Of a DNA stretch of 64,000 nt, positions 36,534-43,574 are shown piece after piece. The first letter of the stretch is position 1. Each line of letters begins with the position of its first letter. Made by a program: the position numbers and the translations under genes. Under the pieces are notes generated by a model. That model saw only the letters and a program-made list of their open reading frames with translations, searched no databases and had not been told where the DNA came from. The DNA is from an uncultured Oscillospiraceae bacterium (GTDB lineage: Bacteria; Bacillota; Clostridia; Oscillospirales; Oscillospiraceae): contig CAKTVG010000005.1 in NCBI GenBank assembly GCA_934622035.1, forward strand, positions 55,358 through 119,357. Direction: 5' to 3'.

Positions 36534-37489
36534 TATGCTTTTTTCCTTGCAAAAAGCTCCCTGAAATCGGCGGCGGCGAAGATACCGCAGACGAGGACGA
36601 CGAGCGCGCAGAGGATCGTCGCCGCATTCAGCTCGATCGGCTGACTGCGCACGAGCTGAATCACGACGGTGAAGACCATGGCCCAGGCGACGTAGGTGAT
36701 GTTCAGCACCATCGCCTTCGTCGCGCCGATGCGGGCGATTGCCTTGTAGTAACAGAGGTAGGAAAGCGTGGCAAAGAAGGCGGCGATAACAATCACCGGG
36801 ATGAGCCAGCCGGTTCCGGACGTGAAGAGCTTGACGGTGAAGCCCCAGCCCTTCAAAATCGGCAGGAGCACCGCGCCATAGACCAGCGCGGAGGTCGTCT
36901 GGCGGATTTGCAGCGCGTATTCGTCCTTGACCTCAGGGTCCTGAAGCCCCTTGGCGACAATGACGGCCTCAATGCCCCAGCCGAAGGCGCACATCAGCGC
37001 ACCGACGACGCCGAGCCAGAAGTTCTTGATGTCCAAATCGGGAGAGTAGCTCAGGCCGTACACGCCCAGAAGCGTTGCAGCAAGGAAAATCCAACGGTAC
37101 CACTGCATCTTCTCCTTGAGGAAAAAGTAGGCCAGAATCGCGCCGATTGCGGGGAAGATTGCACTGGCGACCGCACCGATGGACGCGCCCATGTAGTTGA
37201 TTGCCAGAACATAGCCGGTCATGCCGATGGGGCCGCCGATGACGGCTGCGAGCATGACAAACTTGCCGCTCTTGGTGCGGAAGGCCTTCCAGACGTTTTT
37301 CAGATTTCCGCGCACGCCGTTATAGAGCGCTGCCCAGAGCGCAGAGAAGAAATCGTGGATAAAGGTGCTGACGAAGGGGGCCAGGAAGATGGCCTGCTCA
37401 GTGGAGAGAAAAGGCGTCATGTTCAGCGCAATGCCGAGGATGATGGTTTCCAGCGCCCAGGTGATGCCTGCGATGATTCCGTAGCTCAT
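36533..37489 (-). CDS. licB: LicB-like choline transporter (DMT superfamily)
   Basis: 318 residues, ten membrane helices (two EamA repeats). Seen: GGPIGMTGYVLAINYMG and LSYLCYYKAIARIGATKAM segments that match the corresponding parts of pneumococcal LicB as I recall it. In Haemophilus and pneumococcus LicB imports choline for phosphocholine decoration of surface polymers. It is the last gene of the minus-strand operon, 12 bases after the LicA-like gene, with GGGAGG before its ATG. Confidence 0.85.
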   Translation of the reverse strand: MSYGIIAGITWALETIILGIALNMTPFLSTEQAIFLAPFVSTFIHDFFSALWAALYNGVRGNLKNVWKAFRTKSGKFVMLAAVIGGPIGMTGYVLAINYMGASIGAVASAIFPAIGAILAYFFLKEKMQWYRWIFLAATLLGVYGLSYSPDLDIKNFWLGVVGALMCAFGWGIEAVIVAKGLQDPEVKDEYALQIRQTTSALVYGAVLLPILKGWGFTVKLFTSGTGWLIPVIVIAAFFATLSYLCYYKAIARIGATKAMVLNITYVAWAMVFTVVIQLVRSQPIELNAATILCALVVLVCGIFAAADFRELFARKKA

Positions 37490-37501
37490 GGTGTGCCTCC
37501 C

Positions 37502-38404
37502 TTAGATTTTTTCAAATTCGAGAATGTTCCGCTTCAGGCGTGCGTAGCGCTCTGCGGCCCAATCCTCCATCGGCTGGCCGTCAAAGGGAACGCGGGTCTT
37601 GGCCCAGAGCGTCCAGAGATAGTCGACGTAGAGCTTTGCCGCCAAGAAATGCTTGCGGTCGGTGTCCGTCGGCGTGCCGCCGAGATATTCGCTCAGGAAG
37701 CGCTCGTCCAGAGCGGCGTCGTATTCCGCCTCAATGGAGACATCTGCGATATCCCAGAAGGCGTCGTTCATCCCGGCGTACTCCCAGTCGATGAGGTACA
37801 TCCGCTTGCCGCCGGACATGACCCAGTTTTCGCACAGCGGGTCGTTGTGGCAGGGAACGAGACGGCAGCCGCACAGGCGGTCGATCTCGCTTTTGATCTC
37901 CATGACGCGCGCCTTGACCTGCGCATAATCGTCGAACATGGGGACATGATTCTCCGTGATGATCTTTTCATAGCCCTTTGCCATGACGAAAACCTCGAAG
38001 GGCACGCCGGTGTCCTCGCCGCAGTCGTGCAGGCGGCGGAAGGTCTGTGCCGCCAGCGTCAGGTGCTTTTCCTCGCGCATGGAGGCGGCATTCATTGTCT
38101 CGGCATCCGGAATGCACCGCGTGACCTTCGCTCCGTCCGCGCCAAAATAAAGCAGCTCAGCGTCAATGTCCAGCTTGCAGGCGAGGCGGGTGCTGATTTC
38201 TTCGTCGCGGCGGACGATCAGCTCCTCCGTGCCCTCGCCGGGGATGCGGACGACGTAGCATGCGCCGTCGGGAAAGGCGACCTTATAGGTGCGGTTGGTC
38301 AGGCCGCCCATGCGAGTAAGACCGCTGTAGTCCTCGCGATGCAGGACCCTTTGCAGAAGCGCCCGGATCGCGGGCAGGTCGGATTGAACGATTTCTTTTG
38401 CCAT
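37502..38404 (-). CDS. licA: LicA-like choline kinase
   Basis: 300 residues, choline/ethanolamine kinase fold. Seen: an N-terminal GGLTNRTYKV loop, the catalytic VPCHNDPLCENWV motif and the metal-binding YLIDWEYAGMND motif. Would phosphorylate choline imported by LicB. ATG 38404 overlaps the LicC-like stop (TGATG), indicating coupling; an in-frame ATG at 38419 directly abuts its purine-rich site and is a less likely start. Confidence 0.9.
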   Translation of the reverse strand: MAKEIVQSDLPAIRALLQRVLHREDYSGLTRMGGLTNRTYKVAFPDGACYVVRIPGEGTEELIVRRDEEISTRLACKLDIDAELLYFGADGAKVTRCIPDAETMNAASMREEKHLTLAAQTFRRLHDCGEDTGVPFEVFVMAKGYEKIITENHVPMFDDYAQVKARVMEIKSEIDRLCGCRLVPCHNDPLCENWVMSGGKRMYLIDWEYAGMNDAFWDIADVSIEAEYDAALDERFLSEYLGGTPTDTDRKHFLAAKLYVDYLWTLWAKTRVPFDGQPMEDWAAERYARLKRNILEFEKI

Positions 38405-39279
38405 CAGAGTTTTTTCCATCCCTTTCTCAAATAATTGTATTCAAAATGTTCGTTGCGGCAGGTGAAGGTGAAGCCCGCGGCGCTGATGCCGTCCGCGCCC
38501 TTTACGGCGCGAATCTCGCGCAGGTCTGCTTCGGTGCAGGAAAGCTCTGCGGCAATGCGCTTGAGAATGGGCGAACGGGTGTCGCCGCAATAGCTTGGGT
38601 CAAATTCGCGCAGCTCGTCCAGCGTGTCAAATTCAAAAATGAAGTCCGGTGCGTAGCGGCGGATGCGCAGCTTCAGCTCGTCCAGGTGGCGCATGTAAAT
38701 GGCCTCCCAGAGGCGGTCCTTCGTCTCCGGCAGATCGTATTCTGCTGTGAGAATGTCCAGAAAGCGACGGCTGAAAGCCTCGTTCCAGAAGACGTGACCG
38801 AGCATGTACCAGGCGTTTTTGCCGCCGATGGTCACGCGGTTGACATAGCCGTCCGGCCCTTCCTGCATGCACCATTCCTTCGTTTCGCCATCGGCGTACA
38901 GCGCGGCATAGTAGGCGTCGTCCACTTCGGCCTCAAAAGGATTGTCTGTAAAATAGTTATCCGCCGAGCAGATGTAGGAATTGCCGAGGTATTCGCGGGC
39001 GGCGAAGATGCTGGAATGGTTGTTGCGGACGGAGTAGGCCGGATTGTGCACGAGAATGACGCCGAATTTCTGCTGCAAATAGGCAAAGCGCTCGGCCATG
39101 TAGCCCGTGACCAGAATGATCTGCGGCACGCCTGCATCCCTCAGCTGCCGCAGCTCCCGCTCAAGAAGCGGCTCCCCGCGCACGGGGATCAAGGCCTTCG
39201 GCATTTCGTGCGACAGCGGCGCAAAGCGGCTGGAAACGCCCGCCGCCATGACGATGGCATTGTCTACGCGATAGCTCAT
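38404..39279 (-). CDS. licC: LicC-like phosphocholine cytidylyltransferase
   Basis: 291 residues, nucleotidyltransferase fold. Seen: the N-terminal AAGVSSRFAPL loop and KALIPVRGEPLLER, LVTGYMAE, SADNYF (metal Asp), typical of sugar-1-phosphate and choline-phosphate cytidylyltransferases. It has a C-terminal extension of about 60 residues beyond the usual LicC length, with Cys-containing strands. Together with LicA it would make CDP-choline. Start ATG 39279 has GAGGAGG upstream; the longer frame to 39423 lies inside the preceding gene. Confidence 0.88.
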   Translation of the reverse strand: MSYRVDNAIVMAAGVSSRFAPLSHEMPKALIPVRGEPLLERELRQLRDAGVPQIILVTGYMAERFAYLQQKFGVILVHNPAYSVRNNHSSIFAAREYLGNSYICSADNYFTDNPFEAEVDDAYYAALYADGETKEWCMQEGPDGYVNRVTIGGKNAWYMLGHVFWNEAFSRRFLDILTAEYDLPETKDRLWEAIYMRHLDELKLRIRRYAPDFIFEFDTLDELREFDPSYCGDTRSPILKRIAAELSCTEADLREIRAVKGADGISAAGFTFTCRNEHFEYNYLRKGWKKL

Positions 39280-39293
39280 TGCGCGGCCTCCTC

Positions 39294-42059
39294 TCAGTCT
39301 TTGACCGGCAGCGTTGCGTTTTCGGCAACGACGGTCCAGTTGTTTTTGTCGAGCATGCTGTCCTTGACGAGGAACCAGCGGCCGGGAAGATAGGTGTTGC
39401 CGTTGTTTTCGTTCGTATTCCAAATCTGAGAGTCCAGAACATAGAGCGGTCCCTGCTTGGCGTCGCTGCTGATGCGGTTTCCGGTGAAGGGGTTGACCGG
39501 GTTTTCCAGCAGGCCCTGCGTTGCGATCGCCGGCACATCGGCGTTGGTCATGAATTCCGAAGAGGTGGTAAATTCCGTGCTGCCGAAATCCTTGACCATC
39601 AAGAGAGGATAGAAACGCTCAAGATCCGTGTTGTCGTCGAGAATCAGGCTGTCCAGATGATAGAGATAGCGGCCATGATCCGCGGCGAGAATGATGCGGG
39701 TGTTGTCCCAGACACCGTTTTCACGCAGATAGTCAAACCATTTGCCGAGCTGGAGCATCGTGGCCATATTGACCTGATAGTGCATGAACTGCGTCGGCTG
39801 TTCCATGTGCAGGGTGACGCCGTCGTAGGTGTAGCGATCGGCGTGCTCGCGCTCGTATTTGCTGTTGTCCACGTTGTATTTGGGCGCGTACTCCGGCTCC
39901 TGGAGCATCATTGCCTCATGCGGCGTGTCGTTGACCATCATCAGGAAGGTGTCGTTTTTCTGCTCGGTGATCTTCGTCATGCCTGGCAGGTTGACCAGCA
40001 CGCTGTAGGCGTCCATGAAGGTGCTGTAGATGCCGGTGGCTGTGTAGTTGCCGCTGGTCGTCTGGCGCAGGTAGCCCTTGCGCTCCACTGCGGAGCTCTC
40101 GGCCTGAATGTAATTGCCCTTGTCGTAGATTGTCGGCTGAAGGCAGAGGGGGGCGACCTTGAGTAGACTGTAGCAGAAGAAATTGCGGTCGTTCTGCTTG
40201 ATCTGCTGCACCTTTGTGCCGCTGTCGGAGAAGGCTCCCTTGGTGACATAGGCGTGAATATCCGGATAGGGGTTGTAGATCGAGGTATCCGAATACCAGG
40301 AATAGTTTGCATAGACCGGGTCGCAGACGGTCACATCGTAGCCGCTGCGGTCAAAGAGCACCGGCAGCACACGCAGCGCCTCATTCTGCTTTGTGGCAAG
40401 ACGCTCGGTATTGCGCTTGTTCAGCTCATAGGGCGTGTATTCGTAGCCGCCGAAGAGGGCAGGCGTGCCGAAGTTCGTCGAGCCGCCGAAGGAGAGCACA
40501 TCCTTGTAATACGTGAAGCCCTGGAACTGCTCCTGCAATTCCGGCTTTTCCTGGAAAAGATAGGGGATATACTCGTTGATTCCGCGGTCGAGCATCAGAA
40601 AAATGACGTTCTTTCCGGTTTTGCTCAGGGTAAAGAGCGGCTTGTCGTCCTGCAGCTCGATCGGCCGGGAGGAAAGACCGGCGACGGAGCGGTTGATCTT
40701 CACAATGTTATAGCCGGACATGCCGATGAAGGCGGCAAGCACGACGGCGAGCACCTGCACGGCGTGCTTTTTGCAGAAGCGGAAGAGCACGAGCAGCGCG
40801 GCAGCCGAAAGGGCAAGAACGCCGAGGTTGAGAAGCTGCTGGGCAAGCGTGTAGGACACGCCGTCGTCAAAGACGAGCCCGGCGGAAAGGTTGCCCAGAT
40901 TCCGGCCAAAGCAGAGATAATCCACCAGGAATACGCCGCAGAGCACCCAGACCGCACGGTCAAAGAGCGCGCGCGTCTGCGGTTTGGCAAGCCAGTAGAA
41001 CACGCCAAGCCAGACGACGAAGGTTCCCAGCGAGAGCGCGCACGCGCTGACGAGATACCATGCGGGATGCCGGAACAGATTGACGTCCACAAATTCCTGC
41101 GGCGAGGAGCTGATGACCGCCGAGGGAATCAAAAGACCAGTCAGAACGGCCAGCGCCAGTGCGCCGGTGAGAAAAACGGCGGTTTTGCCGGCCTGACCGG
41201 CGAACAGCGCGGGCTTGCGCAGACGGCCCTTCAGAAGCATACGCAGCAGCGGAAGCTGGAGCAGCACGCCGCAGACGGCGAAGAACACGATACGCCGCGG
41301 CGTAGGCATGCTTTGCAAAAACAGACCATAGAGCAGGGCGGCAAGACCTGCTGCGGAAGCGAGGACGGCAAGAATGCGGTCGGAGTGCTTCAGCTTGTAG
41401 AAGATGGTTTTTACGAGAGAGAAGACGTTGTTCAGCGTCCAGTAGAAGACAAGCCCCGCGGGGGAGGAATAGAGGAATACGAGGAAGAACAGCGCCATGG
41501 CATAGAGCTGAATTTTGGTTTTCAGGGGGCTGTCCTTCGTGAAAATAACGCAGGAAATCAGGTTGACGCCGGTCATAAGGAAGGGCAAAAGGTTGACATG
41601 CAGCGTGCCGATGGTCAGCAGTGCATCCGGTTGGCCAAGATCCGCAATGGGGCCGAAGGAGGCGCCTTGCAGCAGCGCGAGGCCGGAGAGAAAGCGATAA
41701 GCGGCGATGAAAAAGGGAATCTCCAGCATCAGGGAAACCGCGCCGCGCAGCACATAGGTCGGCTTATAATGGTTCTGCCGGTAGTAGGTTTGCAGGATCA
41801 TCATTTTCTCGTCGCCCTTGAAGGTCTTCTTGATGTGGCGAACGCCGTCGCGGAGCCTGCGCTCCATGGCCTTTTCCTCCTCCTGCATCGCGTCGGCGCG
41901 CTTGTAGAGGGGAAGCACCAGAAAATTCATCAGAAGGCTCAGAACGATGATGGAAGCGCCGGGATTCTCAATGATTCGGTTGGCGAGAAGGTAAATGACT
42001 TCAAATAGCAGCTGGAGCGGCTTGAACAGCAGCATATCGAGAATGGTCCAGAAGGACAT
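39294..42059 (-). CDS. YidC/Oxa1-like domain fused to an extracytoplasmic phosphotransferase (alkaline phosphatase superfamily)
   Basis: 921 residues in one open frame. Residues 1-225 resemble YidC/Oxa1: SLLMNFLVLPLYKR, a charged cytoplasmic helical hairpin (about 55-100), IPFFIAAYRFLSG and the late AGLVFYWTLNNVFSLVK helix. Residues 230-455 add about six to seven membrane helices. Residues 483-890 form a sulfatase/alkaline-phosphatase-type domain: KNVIFLMLD (metal Asp491), GGSTNFGTPALF (candidate nucleophile Thr528) and ILAADHG (Asp794-His795). There is no Cys/Ser-x-Pro-x-Arg, so it should act like LtaS or EptA phosphotransferases, using Thr. Asn45 replaces the groove Arg of Gram-positive YidC. 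It lies 16 bases after the glycerophosphotransferase-like gene and 14 before licC. Probably transfers phospho-groups to a surface polymer; substrate unknown. Confidence 0.85.
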   Translation of the reverse strand: MSFWTILDMLLFKPLQLLFEVIYLLANRIIENPGASIIVLSLLMNFLVLPLYKRADAMQEEEKAMERRLRDGVRHIKKTFKGDEKMMILQTYYRQNHYKPTYVLRGAVSLMLEIPFFIAAYRFLSGLALLQGASFGPIADLGQPDALLTIGTLHVNLLPFLMTGVNLISCVIFTKDSPLKTKIQLYAMALFFLVFLYSSPAGLVFYWTLNNVFSLVKTIFYKLKHSDRILAVLASAAGLAALLYGLFLQSMPTPRRIVFFAVCGVLLQLPLLRMLLKGRLRKPALFAGQAGKTAVFLTGALALAVLTGLLIPSAVISSSPQEFVDVNLFRHPAWYLVSACALSLGTFVVWLGVFYWLAKPQTRALFDRAVWVLCGVFLVDYLCFGRNLGNLSAGLVFDDGVSYTLAQQLLNLGVLALSAAALLVLFRFCKKHAVQVLAVVLAAFIGMSGYNIVKINRSVAGLSSRPIELQDDKPLFTLSKTGKNVIFLMLDRGINEYIPYLFQEKPELQEQFQGFTYYKDVLSFGGSTNFGTPALFGGYEYTPYELNKRNTERLATKQNEALRVLPVLFDRSGYDVTVCDPVYANYSWYSDTSIYNPYPDIHAYVTKGAFSDSGTKVQQIKQNDRNFFCYSLLKVAPLCLQPTIYDKGNYIQAESSAVERKGYLRQTTSGNYTATGIYSTFMDAYSVLVNLPGMTKITEQKNDTFLMMVNDTPHEAMMLQEPEYAPKYNVDNSKYEREHADRYTYDGVTLHMEQPTQFMHYQVNMATMLQLGKWFDYLRENGVWDNTRIILAADHGRYLYHLDSLILDDNTDLERFYPLLMVKDFGSTEFTTSSEFMTNADVPAIATQGLLENPVNPFTGNRISSDAKQGPLYVLDSQIWNTNENNGNTYLPGRWFLVKDSMLDKNNWTVVAENATLPVKD

Positions 42060-42075
42060 GATGCAGCGCCTCCTT

Positions 42076-43320
42076 TCAGCGCCCGGCTGCCGCGGCCTCG
42101 GCCTGCGTCAGCTCGGCATATTTTGCTTGCAGATAGTCCGCGGCGCGTTTTGCGCCCTCGCCGGGGTAGGCCCAGGTCTCTGCACGAACCTCACGCCGTC
42201 CGGCGGCGTACTTGGGGTCGGTGAGGCAGGCGTCGATCAGGGCTTTCAGGCTGCCCATGTTTTCCGGCGTCAGCTTTTCGCCGATGCGCGGCAGCGCGGT
42301 GAAGGTCCAATAGGGCGTGTCCAGCCACCAGATGTCATAGGGACTGCGGTCAAATTCCGTATCGGCATAGATGACCGGCTTGTCGTAGACCAGAGAGAAA
42401 TCGAAAATCACGCCGGAAAAATCGGAGATGAGAAGATCGGAGCGTTTGAGCACCTCGTAGTTGTCGGTGTCGCGGTTCCAGCTCAGACGGTCGGACTCCG
42501 GATAGTCCCGCATCAGCCCTTCGAGCAGCTCCTTTTCCGCAGTGAAGGACTGTGGGTGCGGGCGGACGATCACGCGGTAGCCCGTTTGCAGGAGCACGTC
42601 GATGATCTTGCCGCCATAGCGGCTGAAAATGGCGCTTTCGCCCCAGGAAGGCGCGAGAAGGATGGTCGTTTCGTGCGCCGGGACGGTGTCTGCCGCAAGC
42701 CGCGCCGCCATCTCGTCCATATAGGGAATGCCGATTTTGACCAGCTCCTTGGCGGGCAGCTCGCGCAGCCGCTCCAGTGCGCGGACATCGCGAATCTGGT
42801 AATCACCGGAGAGCAGCAGCGCGTCGTAATAATCGATGCCGAACATATGGTAACCGGCGACCTCGCTGGCTGCGTGAAGCATATGTACGTAATAGTCAAC
42901 CTTTTTGGAGCGCTTCCACTGATAGACGTCGAGGCCCGGCGTTGTGGAGAGCACGATGCAGGCGTTGAGGAAGTTCAGCTTCGCAAAGGCCTTATTGCCC
43001 TCACCAATGAAGACGGGTTTTACGTGGGAAAGTTCCGTTTGCAGCGCAGGATCGTCCGGAGAAGCGGTCATATAGGTGATGTCCACGCCACGGCGGTCCA
43101 ACTCGCGGCAGACCGGCTCAAAGATGCTCCAATAGCGCTTGTTGTCCGAAAAAATCACATAGGGCAGCTTGTCCCGGTTGGCGTCCACCTTTTTGCCGCC
43201 GCTGAAAACAAAGCGCAGCTTGACGATCAGTTCTTTCAAAAGATAGCTCAGCGCGCCGAGAATGCCAATCAGGATGGCGAAGAGCATGCTCCCCGTGCCG
43301 GGGTCAATGTATAGCTTCAT
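42076..43320 (-). CDS. CDP-glycerol glycerophosphotransferase-like membrane-anchored protein
   Basis: 414 residues. Seen: an N-terminal YIDPGTGSM motif followed by a membrane helix (about 12-30), then a GT-B-type TagB/TagF-like domain with HMLHAAS, IGIPYMDEM, APSWGES, the RPHPQS motif and LISDFSGVIFDF with the conserved Ser-Asp. Such enzymes extend or prime poly(glycerophosphate) from CDP-glycerol on the cytoplasmic face. First gene of the operon, with a strong promoter about 90 bases upstream. The spacing from the purine-rich site to ATG 43320 is long (about 13); see the overlapping short ORF. Confidence 0.87.
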   Translation of the reverse strand: MKLYIDPGTGSMLFAILIGILGALSYLLKELIVKLRFVFSGGKKVDANRDKLPYVIFSDNKRYWSIFEPVCRELDRRGVDITYMTASPDDPALQTELSHVKPVFIGEGNKAFAKLNFLNACIVLSTTPGLDVYQWKRSKKVDYYVHMLHAASEVAGYHMFGIDYYDALLLSGDYQIRDVRALERLRELPAKELVKIGIPYMDEMAARLAADTVPAHETTILLAPSWGESAIFSRYGGKIIDVLLQTGYRVIVRPHPQSFTAEKELLEGLMRDYPESDRLSWNRDTDNYEVLKRSDLLISDFSGVIFDFSLVYDKPVIYADTEFDRSPYDIWWLDTPYWTFTALPRIGEKLTPENMGSLKALIDACLTDPKYAAGRREVRAETWAYPGEGAKRAADYLQAKYAELTQAEAAAAGR

Positions 43321-43333
43321 GGCAGAAAACCAT
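43304..43333 (-). promoter_or_regulatory. Nine-codon upstream ORF overlapping the operon's first start
   Basis: Minus strand: ATG at 43333 lies seven bases after GAGG, encodes MVFCHEAIH and stops at 43304, past the start codon of the main gene in another frame. It takes the best-placed ribosome site. Confidence 0.45.
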
Positions 43334-43413
43334 TCCTTTTCCTCATTTTACAGCAGACATGAAAAAACGCCGATGTGGCGAGCGCGGATCGACGAACTGC
43401 TTACATTTCGTCC

Positions 43414-43442
43414 AGTATACCCCATATACTTTTTTATGTCAA
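43414..43442 (-). promoter_or_regulatory. Promoter of the phosphocholine/teichoic-type operon
   Basis: Minus strand: TTGACA (43442-43437), 17 bases, TATACT (43419-43414). Confidence 0.9.
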
Positions 43443-43501
43443 CACTAAATTTACATCCCCTTGACATGAATTCTATCTTTTATTTACACTTTGCTCACAG
43501 A

Positions 43502-43526
43502 TTCCACAGTGGAAGTGTGGTATAAT
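43502..43526 (+). promoter_or_regulatory. Extended -10 promoter with palindromic operator candidate
   Basis: TGG-TATAAT ending at 43526 lacks a good -35. The spacer holds the perfect palindrome TTCCACAGTGGAA (43502-43514), a likely regulator site for the ABC gene at 43575. Confidence 0.55.
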
Positions 43527-43574
43527 ACTCATCCTAGGTTTTGCGCGCCTGCGCCGAACCGGAAAGGATGCGCC

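Noticed and set aside
39280..39423. Reading the LicC-like protein as a fusion with the upstream gene's end
   Set aside because: The extra residues are an out-of-frame reading of the upstream gene, and GAGGAGG sits before the inner ATG.
40254..42008. A 584-codon plus-strand frame opposite the YidC-phosphotransferase gene
   Set aside because: Low-complexity Glu/Gly/Gln-rich translation with no ribosome site; the minus-strand protein is supported by motifs along its whole length.
43370..43395. Attenuator in the leader of the phosphocholine operon
   Set aside because: Only a 4-bp stem before six T on the minus strand, and no alternative pairing seen.
43461..43489. Plus-strand promoter starting with TTGACA at 43461
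   Set aside because: No acceptable -10 box 16-18 bases downstream.
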